Positions 1-11,648 of a stretch of 64,000 nucleotides of DNA are shown here, in pieces. Each line of letters begins with the position of its first letter. Position 1 is the first letter of the stretch. Source of the stretch: Mixia osmundae IAM 14324 (Eukaryota > Basidiomycota > Mixiomycetes > Mixiales > Mixiaceae); contig NW_014575563.1 of the NCBI RefSeq assembly GCF_000708205.1, forward strand, positions 171,594 to 235,593, given 5' to 3'. A program made the translations under genes and the position numbers. The notes under the pieces are model-generated. The model had not been told where the DNA came from and made no database searches. It saw only the letters and a list, made by a program, of their open reading frames with translations.

Positions 1-1404
1 AGGCAAGAGGCGCTGCCGTAGCCGATACACTTGCTGTCGAGTTTGATCCGAAACCAAGGTTGGATACCATTGCGGCAGCAAGAGAGCTGCAACTGGACGT
101 TATCATCATGTCGACTGTGAAATGCGCTTTTGCCTTTCTCGTCATCGTCTGCGTCTGTCTCAAATTGTGGGCAAACGTCATCAACGACACCCAAACACCC
201 TCGTTTGCCATCAAAGTGAGTGGCTGCTGTACCCGGATGATTTGCTGACCCAGTATACAGCAAATGGCACTTTCAGAAAAGTCAAAGTTCGGACCGGATC
301 GTTGGCACGATCGCCTACGATACCCTCACAAGGGACCGGAGGCCCATGATGTGCGCCATGTGTTCACAAGCTTGCAGTGACTGAAAGGTCACACAGCTCT
401 CCGTGCTGCCCATAGCAGTCATGATCATCGTTACGATTGCGATTTCGCTCTCAACCAATGAGTTGTCTCCACGAGCACCGCGGACGTTCTTCTTTACGTT
501 GCCCAGTCCTCGAGCACATCTGATCTTGTCAGGTCTGGTTTGGCTCATCTGGATGCTGTCAAGCTTCATGCTCTTCGCTCCTGCTGAGGACCCTCACAAT
601 GAGCATTTACATCTCGCTCGCCGGCGTTTGCCAGGTGCATCGTTTCACGAGGCCAAATCACGGCAAGTCACCCCACCTACCTTGGTACAAGTGACAGTCG
701 CCCGGCCGAAGAGCCTGCCAGCGACTCGGACAATGTCAACACGCTATAGCACGCCGCCTGTCGCAGATCAGGTCGACGTCGCACGCTCTGTCTCGGTACG
801 ATCCTGCTCCACAGTCGCCTCGGGCAGCGTTCGCACGATACACACTGAGCGTCTCTCGCGCATCTCTCGGGCGTCCTGGCCGGCAATGCAGTTGCCCGTT
901 ATCGAGCCACTCTCCTTCGGGTCCGACAAGCTCACGCTAGGCAAGCGCTCAATGTCCATACGAGATCAATCACTAGAGCAGCAACGATCGCGCATCGACC
1001 CGACGCCGGAGGCGATGGCAGCCGCAATGGAAGCTTTGGGATGGCGGCCATGGGAGCAGCAGCGCGCGTCTGTCGAGCCCTTGGAGGCAGGCCTGGTCGT
1101 CGACGTCTCTGAGCAATGCAAGACGTCAGAGCAGGAAGGACGCGGTGCGGATTCACCTGACGATATCATCGTCTTTGATTGTCAAGACAGCGAAGCAGGA
1201 AATCGAGCGTTCCTGCATTATTCGGCTTCTCGAGACGATCGCTTCCAGATCCCTCTCCTTCCTCGGCCAAGCTCAACGGCAATTGTCAAGCATCTCTCAC
1301 GTGGCTCGTTCTCGGATATCCGGTTTGTGCAAGTAGACTCACCTGCCGGGAACAGCCAAAAGGCTGCACTTTCACATAAGCAAAAAAAATCGCAAGAAAC
1401 GTAG
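1..1404 (+). CDS. membrane protein with cytosolic tail, 5'-partial
   Basis: Product not recognised. The frame is open from the left edge, so the start lies outside the window. I read exons to 215, 261-350 and 397-1404: introns 216-260 (GTGAG donor, CTGAC branch, ACAG acceptor) and 351-396 join three frames in phase 0. Three hydrophobic stretches are visible: around FAFLVIVCVCLKLW before the first intron, around AVMIIVTIAISL, and around LILSGLVWLIWMLSSFMLF. They suggest the last membrane spans of a polytopic protein. The remaining 270 or so residues are hydrophilic, Ser/Arg-rich and probably cytosolic and disordered. The stop at 1402-1404 is followed by about 1.2 kb without a clear gene. The splicing model is inference from frame and splice signals. 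Confidence 0.6.
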
Positions 1405-2595
1405 CGTGGCCTGTGATTATTGCATCATCATCATTGCAGAAGATGCAAAGAGCGCCAGACTGCACGTTACGAACAGGAGGCATCATCATCGTGGGCGCCG
1501 CCCTAATCGTCGTCGTCACCGCTATAGAGACACTCAGCTGGCTCTTGCGCGCTGCTTGCCGGCCAGATACAGCCTGCTTTGCCTTTGCGCGAGACTATGA
1601 GAGGCGAGCTTTGAGCGAACAGTGACTAACGTGCGGAGCATCCGAAAGTAGCTTACCAGTCGAGTAGCGACGCATGCCCACTCTTTCCTGACAATCTAGC
1701 GGGACTGGTCGAATAGCTCAGCCGTTCTGAACGAGCAGTGAAGGCTCACACAGACGAAGCAAAGTCTGGCAGATCTCTTGACTGCAAAAGGCGCTATATT
1801 GGAAGTCGGTTGGCCAATCATTCAGGCTCCATCGGAGACTATAGTCGTATCCGAGATGCTCGAGCGAAGCTGCAAAGATTCAGTGCCGGAAACGCAGCGT
1901 CTCACTCGCTCCCAAACGTTCGTCAAAGGTGATCCTAAACACTCGCGTCAGAGCCAGATGAGATCTGCATGCACTACGGCGGCGAAGATGCTGTGGATGA
2001 TTTGCTGATTGTCGAGCCAGAAGTGCCAACGACTTTGCCGGGAGCCAATTGTATTTTATGGGCACGACATGTCATCGATGGTGGCTGAGGTGCTCTTGAG
2101 ATCGAGCGGATGCGTCCTTGGGATGTCTTACACAGCCGGCCTTCTTGACGGGAGACTTGACTGGCTCGAGGGCGATCTTGCCAAATGTCCGCTCGCGCCC
2201 AGTCAGGGCGGTGAATGGCCATCGCTGGCCATCTCAGCTAGAGCAACTCAGTGCACAGGCGTCAAAGGCTCCGCACTATGACCGACTGATAGGTCTGCGA
2301 GGTGCGATGACAGCGGCAACAAAGAAGACGAGGACAAGACAGTACATTGCATCGAAGGCTGGAATATTGATGACCGCTCAGGCTTGGCGAATGTCCTGAC
2401 AATGATTCCCCGCGGCAGAACCGAGGCCAATCGCGAGCAACACGCGGCAGAGACGCTGCTGTGTTCGACGTTGCAAGGCTCGGCAACACGTGAGATCAGT
2501 GAGAAGCTACAGACAGCATGCGTGTGATTGGCTGAGACGTACGTCAGCGTGCGAACTGATCTTCGAGGTCATTGAGCCATCTCTACCTAGGGACG
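1405..2595. other. intergenic, no confident gene
   Basis: About 1.2 kb between the membrane-protein stop and the Raptor region. Several short frames overlap on both strands but none shows a recognisable domain. One minus-strand stretch near 2220-2080 reads like an exon end (it contains RTFGKIALEPVKSPVKKAGC followed by a GTAAG donor), so a small spliced minus-strand gene cannot be excluded. Confidence 0.4.
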
Positions 2596-2816
2596 ATGAC
2601 AGTTCTTTTCGACGGGAAAAGGCAGAAGGGCATCAATCTCGACAGGCTGGACAAAGACGGACGTGCTGATGAAGCTCTTGCGCGAGATGCGGCTCGAGGC
2701 CGATCGAGTAGTTGAGCGCTTGATGGGCTGTCGGGGGGATTGTCGGGCTTCTCGCTTCTCGGCGCGACAAGAAGACCGTCGGCGTCAACGAGCGTGCGTG
2801 CCGTCTTGCGCAGGTC

Positions 2817-5800
2817 ATGCTGGCTTCGACCAGCCGGCGTGGGCCGCAAGCGAGTACGTCCCGCCAGGTAGACACACGACAGCTCAATGGAGATCTCCAC
2901 TTCGGCCACCGTCCTCAGAATGGTCAGGCACAAAGAGTCATGCCGAGCCACAGGCTGTCACACCAACGAACGCCCTCAGAGGAAGCAGATCAGGCCGACG
3001 ATGACGATGACGAGGCTGAGGACGAGGCTGAGGAAGAGATAGACGAGGATGAGGAGGCTATACCCCGAGCGAGGCGGCGGAACGGCAAGCAAGTAGCCTC
3101 TGGCAAGCGGAACAGCACGACGGTCAGAGCAGGCAGTCAGGCAAGCGACGAAGGCGAGATGCGGCACGGCTTTGCCGAGCAGTACATCAGCGAGGAGGGC
3201 CGCAATCAGCTCGAGCGTGCGTGTGAAGGCGCACCTGATTGACTCGCTCATGCTCACACGAGCAATGCAGGCGTCTACTTTCTGTACTGGAACGATGTAC
3301 GCACAAGGGCGCTGACTCTCCTCTCGCGCATGATCGGCTGACCTCCTGACCAGCTGCGCCACGAGAGCGCTGGCACGAAATCACGAAGCAACGTGCTCAC
3401 TATGGGCTCCAAAGGCACGCCAGATTGGCGCAATAGAGACCGTCTAAAGACGGCAGTCGCTTCTCTCTTGCTCTGCCTGCGCATAGGCTTCGATCCGCCA
3501 GACGCAGTCAAGACAGACCCGTGCGCAAAGACCGAGTGCTGGATAGACCCTTTCTCGCTCAACAAGGACAAAGTTATGGACGCGATAGGCCGCAACCTCC
3601 AGCTACAGTATGAGAACTTGGCCGGCACGAGCAAGACGCGCTATAAGTTCTATCCCGATCCGACTGTGGAAGATACTAAGAAACTGTGCGTCAACATGCG
3701 CAAGCAAGCCAAGAACGAACGCGTCCTCTTCCACTACAACGGCCATGGCGTACCAAAGCCGACAGCTTCAGGAGAGATCTGGGTCTTCAATAAGATGTAC
3801 ACCCAGTATATACCCGTCTCACTCCTCGACCTACTCTCCTGGCTATCGAGTCCGACCATTTTTGTCTGGGATTGCTCTGCGGCGGGCAATATCGTCAACA
3901 AGGTGATAGAGTTTGGCGCTCGCAAGGATGCAGAGATTGCTGCCCAACGCGCAGCTGCACCACCTCCTCCCCCTCCGCTGGGGCCCGGCAGTAGTACACC
4001 CCAGCCACAGCCGTCTCAACCGGTCGTCATGCCAGATGGCTCCATCGCGCCCTCTGCGCCCTTTGCAGAAACGCTACAGCTTGCTGCTTGCGAGGCACAC
4101 CAAAGCTTGCCCATGAACCCCGATCTGCCAGCGGACCTGCTCACGTCCTGTCTGACATCGCCCATCGAGGTTGCGCTGCAGTTCTTCATTCTGCGTAATC
4201 CACTCAAGACCAATCTGAGCCTTGACTTGGCCCTCAAAATACCCGGTCGGCTACAAGATCGCAAGACACCCCTCGGCGAGCTCGGATGGATCTTTACAGC
4301 CGTCACAGACACGATAGCATGGAACATGCTACCGGCGCCGCTCTTTTTGCGTCTGTTCAGACACGATCTAGTCGTTGCAGCGCTCTTTCGCGGCTTTTTG
4401 CTGGCTGAGCGCATCATGCGCCATTACGACTGCACGCCAGTCTCGGTGCCCAAGCTACCGCCGACGCATAATCACCCCTTGTGGGACAGCTGGGATCTCG
4501 CAGTCGATCGCTGTCTTGTCCAGCTACCTGCGATACTGGAAGCAAGCGCTGCACGCGAGAAAGCTGCATCAGAACAGCGACCTCTGCCACCTGAAGTGCC
4601 GTTCGTGCCGTCTCGTTTCTTCTCTGACGAGTTGACCGCTTTCGAGATCTGGCTCGATCACGGTACAGCGCGTACGACCGGCTTGACCGCTTCCGAGCAT
4701 GCAAAGAATGGCAGACTCAGTGATACTCTAAGGCCACTGTCGACACATCCAGAGCAGCTTCCCATCGTCTTGCAGGTCCTGCTGTCGCAAGCGCACCGAC
4801 TACGAGCACTGATCCTACTCTGCAAATTCCTCGACCTTGGACCGTGGGCAGTCAATCTGGCCTTATCGATTGGCATCTTTCCATATGTACTTAAGCTGTT
4901 GCAGGCCCCGAGTGCTGACCTAAGACCGCCGCTGATCTATATTTGGGCACGCATTCTTGGCGTCTACCGGACATGTCAGGAGGATCTCATTCGTCAGGTC
5001 GTGCAGCCAACACGCAGAGAAGCCGATCTGCCGTTCCACTACTTTGTACACATACTTGCGCCGCATCAGAATTCTCTGCCGATTCCCAACGTCTCTGAGC
5101 ATAGAGCCATGTGTGCTTTTATTCTCTCGATTCTCTGTCGTGACTTCCCTACAGGCCAGGCCGCCTGTCTCGATCCACGTGCAAACGTTATGGAAGTCTG
5201 TCTGGCGCACCTGAGCGACTTTGACCCTCTCTTGCGGCAATGGGCGCCACTTGTCATTGCCCAGCTCTGGGACAATTTCGACGAAGCAAAGGGACGAGGT
5301 CTCAAGAGTGGCGCGCACGAAATGCTTGCACAGAAACTCAGCGATCCCGTGCCAGAAGTCAGAGCAGCAGCACTCTATGCACTCGGCACTCTAGTGGGTG
5401 CGTCAGGAGGAGAGGGCAAACGCGTCGCGGGCAAAAGTCTGTCTTCCTGCTCGCCCAATCGAACCGACATTTCGGCGTCAGAACGAATTGATATCGAGCT
5501 TGGTGTCGCGATGGCCGTCCTCAAAGCGCTTTCTGACGGGTCTCCGATGGTACGCAGCGAGCTTGTCGTTCTCCTGTCCGCGATCGTTATTGAGCATCAA
5601 GGTCACCTCGTCGTCGCCGCTTATCAGACTGTCGAGGATGAACGCAAACGGTCGCAAGGGAGAACGGTACATCATGCGGCGGAGGAGCGCCAACGCGCCC
5701 TAGAACAGAGCTTGCGCAATGCTACAGAGACCCAGGACGTGTCGTCCAACCCTCACTTTCGCGCTATGATCTTCTCGTGCATCTACAAAACTCTACTCGA

Positions 5801-7831
5801 TCTTGCAAGCGATCCTCATCCCGACGTGGCTGATAAAGCTGGGATCGTCATCGACTTTGTTCACGACCAGCTCTTGATTTCGCCGTTCGTCTACGCGGCC
5901 CAGTCTGCGCTCGAACCCATCGTTCGACGATCCGCTGCACGTCTTTCGGCAAACACCGCGATCCAGAGAACGCCATCAGAAGGTTCGCGGCCTCGCAGTT
6001 CGACACCGAGCGGCACGACGACGCCTGCGCATGCTGGAAAACGGGCGACCTCGCTGGCGGCCGCTGTCAAGTCCCTGACAGGATTAGGCTCGCCAGATCA
6101 TGCGCGGACCCAGCCACCGAGTCGAGCAGAATCCAACGGAGGTCCAGAAGCTGTACAAGAGGAGCAGACGCATCGCTTGCGCAAAAACATCTCCGCGGAT
6201 TCGCTCATTCAGACGCAGGCAAAGCTGCGCAAAGCGGCAGCGGCAATCAACGGCAGTCCTGATAGCTTGACGATCGAAGAAGCGCAAGCTCAGCTCATCG
6301 CTTCAGATGAAGAACGCTTACAACAGCGACGAAGCAGCCCGACTGTGACACATGCAGGTGTAAAAAGTCCTAGCGGTGCAGAATTGCCGCTGCGGAGTGA
6401 TTTTTTCGATTGGAGCTGCCGCTACTTTACCGAGCCTCAGATGAAACCCGCCGAGGCAGACGAGCCAGGGAGCGTAAATTACAACGAGAGACTCTGGCGA
6501 CGAGAGCGTAACGAGAAAGTCGTCATGTCGACCCAACCTTTGCGCGAAGCTGCAGCTGCAAGTCGGTGGGACGAACTGACTGGCTTTTGGGGCAACGACA
6601 TGCCGCCGACGTCAATCCTGTTCCATCAGTACGAATCGCACCTTGTGGCCAGCGATAGTGCGCGTCGTCTGACGTTAGTGTAATTCGCTTTGCGTGGTGC
6701 ATCGCTGACGTTCTCAACAGCGTCTATGATTGGAAGACGCACGCGAGACTGCACCGATTCAGCAATGACCCGCGCTCGGTGCCAGGAGGATCAAACAGCC
6801 GCATTACTTCACTCAATTTTATTAACGAAGACGATGTTGCATTCTTGCTTACCGGCAGCTGTACGTTATGTTGATCGTACTTTCAGTAATATCGAGCTAA
6901 TGCGGCGAGCAGCGGATGGCAATGTACGCATCTTCAGGAATTACAGCACGAAAGCGGAACTTGTGACGGCCTTCAGGGGGCTGATTGACATCATCAAGAG
7001 TACACATGACGAGTCTGGCTTGGTGACAGACTGGCAGCAAGGCAGAGGACATCTCGTCGTGGGCGGCAATTCGAAAACGATTCGCATCTGGGATGCGCCC
7101 AAAGAAGTCTGCGTGCAGGATATCGCGACTCGATCGAATTCGTGTTTGACCTCGCTGACGTCGGATCAAGTGGGCGGCAATGTACTGATCGCTGGTTTCG
7201 GAGACGGCGTCGTGCGGGTCTACGATCGGAGGGAAGGACCCCGGACGATCATGAAGGTCGTCTGGAGAGGTTTCCATCCCGCTTGGGTCCAGCAAGTCTC
7301 GCTGCAGAAGGGCGGCACGCGCGAGCTTGTATCTGGAAGGTGAATCAGTTCACGTCGTTCGATGCGAAGCTGATGAATCCCGCAGCCGAGATGGTACGGT
7401 CTGCGTGTGGGACATCCGGTACAGTCAGCCGCTGAGGATCGTCCAAGCGCATCAAGGCGGGATGGTCTGCATGGCCACCCACGAGCATGCACCTGTCTTT
7501 GCGACGTCGGTCGATCCTTCCTCAGGGTTACTCACGCCCGCTGACAACATAAACAGAGCGAGCGAATATGACGTGGTGAAGGTATGGAACATGACGGGCA
7601 CAGAACCGATCAGCAAATTTCGCAACTCTGCCGGTCTGCTCACGCAACGCATCACCGGTACGAGCTCGATGGCATTTCATCCTCATCAGATGCTACTTGC
7701 AACAGGCGCAGACGACGGACACCTCAACGTCAGTCGCGTCGGCTGAAGTCTCGCGCGATGAATTGCTGACCGGTACCTGTCTGCAGCTGTACTCCTGCGA
7801 CACGAGAGAGCATACGAGCGAATGGGCATGA
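2817..7831 (+). CDS. KOG1: Raptor/Kog1/Mip1, TORC1 scaffold subunit
   Basis: Regulatory subunit of TOR complex 1, which presents substrates to the TOR kinase at the vacuole. The order of domains is complete. After an acidic N-terminal leader (about 3000-3060) comes the RNC caspase-like domain, with WRNRDRLKT, PCAKTECWIDP, HYNGHGVP and VWDCSAAG. HEAT-type repeats follow (LPIVLQVLLSQAHRLRALIL, DLGPWAVNLALSIGIFPYVL), then a Ser-rich linker, then the motif FFDWSCRYFTEPQMKP and a WD40 propeller. Most coding lies in one exon of about 3.3 kb (3359-6673). Introns near 3219 and 3302 connect ERVYFLYWND to it, and four more introns split the WD40 part. The last intron (7729-7786) replaces a false early stop and gives a LYSCDTREHTSEWA end, matching the family's C-terminal strand. 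The start is uncertain: 2817 is the first ATG in frame, but the frame is open back to 2724 and an upstream exon (ATG 2596) is possible. Confidence 0.93.
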
Positions 7832-7874
7832 GCTCAGCATAGAAAGTACATGCATTAGAGCTGCTGCCCTCATT

Positions 7875-8493
7875 TCATTTGCCGTCCTTGTCGTCGGCCT
7901 TGCTCCTCTCTGAGACCCAACTGCTGTCCCATACCTGGTCACCCACAGAGGCAGAAGGCACCTTGGTTTGACGAGGAAAGAGATTCGGTATCCTTCCCTC
8001 GAGACTGAGGCGAGCGCCCTCGTCACCCTTGAGGGTAGACGTGTTATCCAATTTGGCCTGGGAGATCGCTGCCCGATACAAGCTCGGGCTGACGGTCTCC
8101 AGCTCGCTGAGGGCCCGCTGCATGCTCGCGTACTGCCTCTCGAGCATCTCCTGCGCTGCCTCTCTCTTCTGCCTCTTGACGAGCTGCCAGGCTCGTTCGA
8201 TGGTCTCGTGAGCCTCAATGGACGGCACAACGCTCGCCAATTTCTCAAGTCGCTCGTGTTCCTGACTCCGGCTCGTGAGTGGATCGCTCTGTCCCGCAAA
8301 GACTTGCTGAAGGAGCCGGACGTGCGTGTGAGCCCTGTGTCCGGTAGAGGCAAGGAGGGCTCGCCTTTTTCAGTTGCTCCACTCGAGGGTCAGAGGTCGA
8401 TTCAGGTCGGCGGGCCGCGGCTGAGGAGGACGATGCAAAGCGGCATGTACACCTGTCCAGTCCACTGACCCTGCTCGTACTCGCCTGCAACAT
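7875..8493 (-). CDS. MRPL28: mitochondrial large-subunit ribosomal protein mL40
   Basis: Likely component of the mitochondrial 54S ribosomal subunit. The C-terminal exon (about 8320-7875) carries the typical helix AWQLVKRQKREAAQEMLERQ, then YASMQRALSEL, SPSLYRAAI and an end in VWDSSW, which resembles the mL40/MRPL28 family (usually written RKYxSMxxAxxxL, then W-x-x-x-W). The N-terminal exon starts MLQASTSR and is Ser/Arg/Ala-rich without acids, as expected for a mitochondrial presequence. A further in-frame ATG at 8529 is possible. I join the exons by a phase-0 intron of about 76 nt ending in CCTTCAG. It converges on Raptor with 43 bp between stops and is divergent from CSN2. The family call is from memory of the pattern. 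Confidence 0.6.
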
Positions 8494-8759
8494 CGCTCTC
8501 GTCCAGACCGTCGTCGCCGTCATCGTCATCGGGTCAGAGAAGCGAGGCCTCGAGGAATCGTTGCTAGCTTTGCTGCTTTGCTGCCTACAGGAATCAGAAA
8601 AGACGCGCGCGACTTGACACCACTCCGCCGACAGGGCGAGCCTTCCCTCAGCTCGCAGGGACGGGTAGAGCCTCACGATGAGCGATAACGATGGCAAGGC
8701 GTCTCGCTGTGATCGTCTGAGGCTCTGCTGACTTCGAAAGTGCGCCATTGTCAGACTTT

Positions 8760-10681
8760 ATGATGGATGACGGAGACGACGAGGTGCTTGCCAATGACGC
8801 CATCGATGCTAGTGCTCCGCTTATGTGGGCTCGCGCAGGACTACGGCTTCGACTACGAGGACGATGACGGTGCAGACGAGGCAGGTGCAGACGTCGAGAA
8901 CACGTACTACACCGCCAAATGTCAGTCGACCTCGTTGGCATCGTGCACGGGCAAGTGCTGATGTCTCTCGAGCCCGGGCAGCCCTCAAGACGGAGAAGCC
9001 TCAGGAAGCAATAGCAGCCTTTGAAGCACTGGTCAAGCAAGAAGCAGACGACGCTGGACCCGGCGAGTGGCAAGTCTTTCCAAACGCATCGATCAACTCA
9101 TACGCACGGGCTAATCGGACTTACAGGGGGTTCAAGGCGCTCAAGCAGCTCACCAAGCTCACATTCCGTCAGAAGCGCTTCGACGTCGCTCTTGCATACT
9201 ATACCCAGCTGCTCACCTACATCAAATCGGCCGTCACGCGAAAGTCAGCTCGGGATCCACTCTGCCCTCTCTAAGCGCGTCGCTGAGATTGGACGTTCCC
9301 CACCAGTGTGGCCGAGAAAGCGATTAACGGCATACTCGACTACGTCTCTGCCTCGCCAGACATCGATCTTGCCACCATGCAGCAGTTCTACGAAGCCACC
9401 CTCGTCTCGCTCGCCGAGTCAAAGAATGAGGTACGTCAAACGTAGCCAACACAGGATACCCCGTCGCCGGTGTGCTGAGACGCAGTGCTCACGCAGCGCC
9501 TGCGGACAAAGACCAACGTCAAGCTTGCGAAACTCTGGCTCGATCGCAAGGAGTACGCTCAGCTCACAAAGGTCTGCAACTCGAGCCTCTCGGTCAAGAC
9601 TGATCCTGACATGCTCGTTGATATCCAGAGCGTACGCGAATTGCATGCGTCCGTCGCACCGTCGCCTGATGAAAATGACTCCGAAGCCATCGATAACACG
9701 CGCGGTACACTCCTGCTGGAGATCTATGCGCTCGAGATTCAGATGCATACCGAGATGAAAAACAACCAGAAGCTGAGAGTACGTCGCATCTCAATTGACT
9801 AACAGGAGCCTGACCTGTACTGCAGCAAATCTACGAAGCGACAACGCAGGTGCGCTCTGCTATCCCGCATCCACGTATCAGCGGCGTCATCAAGGAGTGC
9901 GGCGGCAAGATGTTCATGTACGAAAGTATGCACACGCTTCTGCGTGTGACCGAAGCTGAACAGGATAACCCCAGAGGCGTGGGCCAAGGCGCAAGTAGCC
10001 TTTTTCGACTCGTTCAGGAATTACGACGAGGCTGGCTCGCCACAGCGGATCGTCGTACTCAAGTACCTCGTCCTAGCTCACATGCTCATGGGCAGCAAGA
10101 TCAACCCATTTGACTCACAAGAGACGAAACCCTATGCGAGCCATACGGAGATCCTGCCGATGACCAATCTCGTGCGAGCATACCAGGAAAACAACGTGCA
10201 CGAAGCAGAGAAGGTTCTCCGGGAGAACCGCAAGAATATTATGGACGATCCCTTCATCGCTTCTCATCTGGCCGACGTCCTTCGCTCGCTCCGTACACAA
10301 TGGATCGTGGACGTCATCCGGTCGTACAGTGCCATCACGATTCCTTCCTTTGCCAAACAGCTCGGCATTGCCGATGTCGACATGGAGAGCATCCTCACCA
10401 CGCTCATCATGGACGGCAAGATCAATGGCAAGATCGATCAGGTCACTCAGCGTCTCACGCTTGACAAGAGGCAGGCTCTGATCCCATTCACTTTGCTCGG
10501 CGAGCTGACCCCGATCGGGTTCTGCAGGGCTGCCGTCGATGCTCGCCGATATGGAGCGCTGCATAGCTGGTCGAGCGAGCTAGACAGTCTGCATCAAAAG
10601 TCGATGGCCAAGTCACTCAAATGCGGCCCGATTGGTATGCAGGGCAATATGACGCCTTATGACATGGGTATGGATATCTGA
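8760..10681 (+). CDS. CSN2: COP9 signalosome subunit 2 (CSN2)
   Basis: Subunit of the COP9 signalosome, the deneddylase of cullin-RING ligases; CSN2 contacts the cullin. The acidic start (MMDDGDDE then DYGFDYEDDD) and VENTYYTAK are typical. They are followed by GFKALKQLTKL, YTQLLTYIKSAVTR, ILDYVSAS, LLEIYALEIQMHTEMKNNQK, IPHPRISGVIKECGGKMFMYE and NPFDSQETKPY. The PCI domain follows (MDDPFIASHLADVLRSLRTQ, IDQVTQRL). At least six short introns are needed; for example, one near 9240 gives SAVTRN-VAEKAINGILDY, and the one near 9929 gives MYEKAWAKAQVAFFDSF, both as in the family. The C-terminus extends past the usual end with a Met/Gly-rich tail ending MGMDI. CSN3 is the second gene downstream. 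Confidence 0.95.
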
Positions 10682-10762
10682 CTCGACGTGGAGCCGGTCT
10701 GTGGGGTGTTTCTGTTGTACCAAGCCCGTGCAAGATGCTACAACATATACCGAGGAGACCGT

Positions 10763-11527
10763 TCATTGTGGCGGCAGCTCTGCCGGCTTGACCGCAGTGT
10801 GCAGATGAGCCGGAAAAGCGTCACCTGTCGCTTCTGTCATCGGCACATCGGCCTCGACGGGCATTGCCTCTGCTGCAGTGACATCGGCTGTCTGATCTTC
10901 AGAGACCACGAGGGCCTGTGCGAGCGGATGCCTGAGTTGCGCGGCAGTCTCCACTACGCCAATGGTACGTTGCGATGGATCTGTTGCGTCTGAGAGTGTG
11001 GGCGTAGCTGTGCCGCTTGGAGTAAGAGCAGCAGCAGCAGCAGCAGCAGCAGCGGCGACGTCTACGAGTGGGGTGCCCTCCGCCGTCGGGGCAACGCTAG
11101 GCTGGTTGCCTGCGCCTGTCGAAGCAGGCAGTCCGTTCTCCTTGGGGGGCTGGATGGTCGAGAGCAGCGACATGTTCGGTGCGGCGGCCTCTCTCGCTTC
11201 TGCCTCTGCCCTCTCGGCTTCTACTTTCCGCTTGGCGACTGCTTCCGTCTCTGCATGCTCTGCCACCGTCGCCGCATCGGCCAGCTTGGCCTCCTCTTGC
11301 TCCGTGTCGGCAGAGGCGACCATGACCCACTTGAGGACCTTGTAGGCAGTCGTACATCCTGCGGGGGAGACCCATTGCCGCTCCCAGTGCTGGACAGGCG
11401 CCAACAGAGCCTTGTTGCGGTACCCGAGGACCTGCTCGCGATCGGTCAGGCGGTGTCAGGGCGGGAGATGTGCGTGGAAGCTTACACTGTCCCATGCTGG
11501 CGGTCTGCCCCTGCCCCGACTCGTCAT
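10763..11527 (-). CDS. BCL7-like chromatin protein with AT-hook-like start
   Basis: Small protein of about 230 residues. It starts MTSRGRGRPPAWDS, where RGRGRP resembles an AT-hook. A short intron (GTAAGC donor, CTGAC branch, GAGCAG acceptor) follows, then VLGYRNKALLAPVQHWERQW and VSPAGCTTAYKVLKWV. The pattern W-E-[RK]-[QK]-W-V followed by Y/F-K-W-V resembles the conserved N-terminal block of animal BCL7 proteins, which are SWI/SNF (BAF) subunits. After this block the protein is a low-complexity Ala/Glu helix (EAEAREAAA) and a disordered acidic tail with a poly-Ala run. Its start lies 121 bp from the CSN3 start, so they share a promoter region. The BCL7 link is inference from a short motif; it could be an unrelated protein with a similar Trp-rich patch. 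Confidence 0.6.
11026..11053. repeat. (GCA)n trinucleotide repeat
   Basis: A run of about nine GCA/AGC units inside the BCL7-like gene. On the minus strand it encodes the poly-Ala tract VDVAAAAAAAAAAL. Such tracts are prone to length variation. Confidence 0.9.
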
Positions 11528-11648
11528 GGCTGAGCTACGAGCGTTCGCAGTGACGGCACGGCACGGCCAAAGAGCAGCGCGCGCGACTGCTTCGACCGTG
11601 TCCGACCTCCTCCCTTGCCGGCCTTGGCTTGATTGGCGGCCATCGACA
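11528..11648. promoter_or_regulatory. shared divergent promoter region
   Basis: The 121 bp between the minus-strand BCL7-like ATG and the plus-strand CSN3 ATG must hold both promoters. No TATA box was seen. The role is inferred from position only. Confidence 0.4.
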
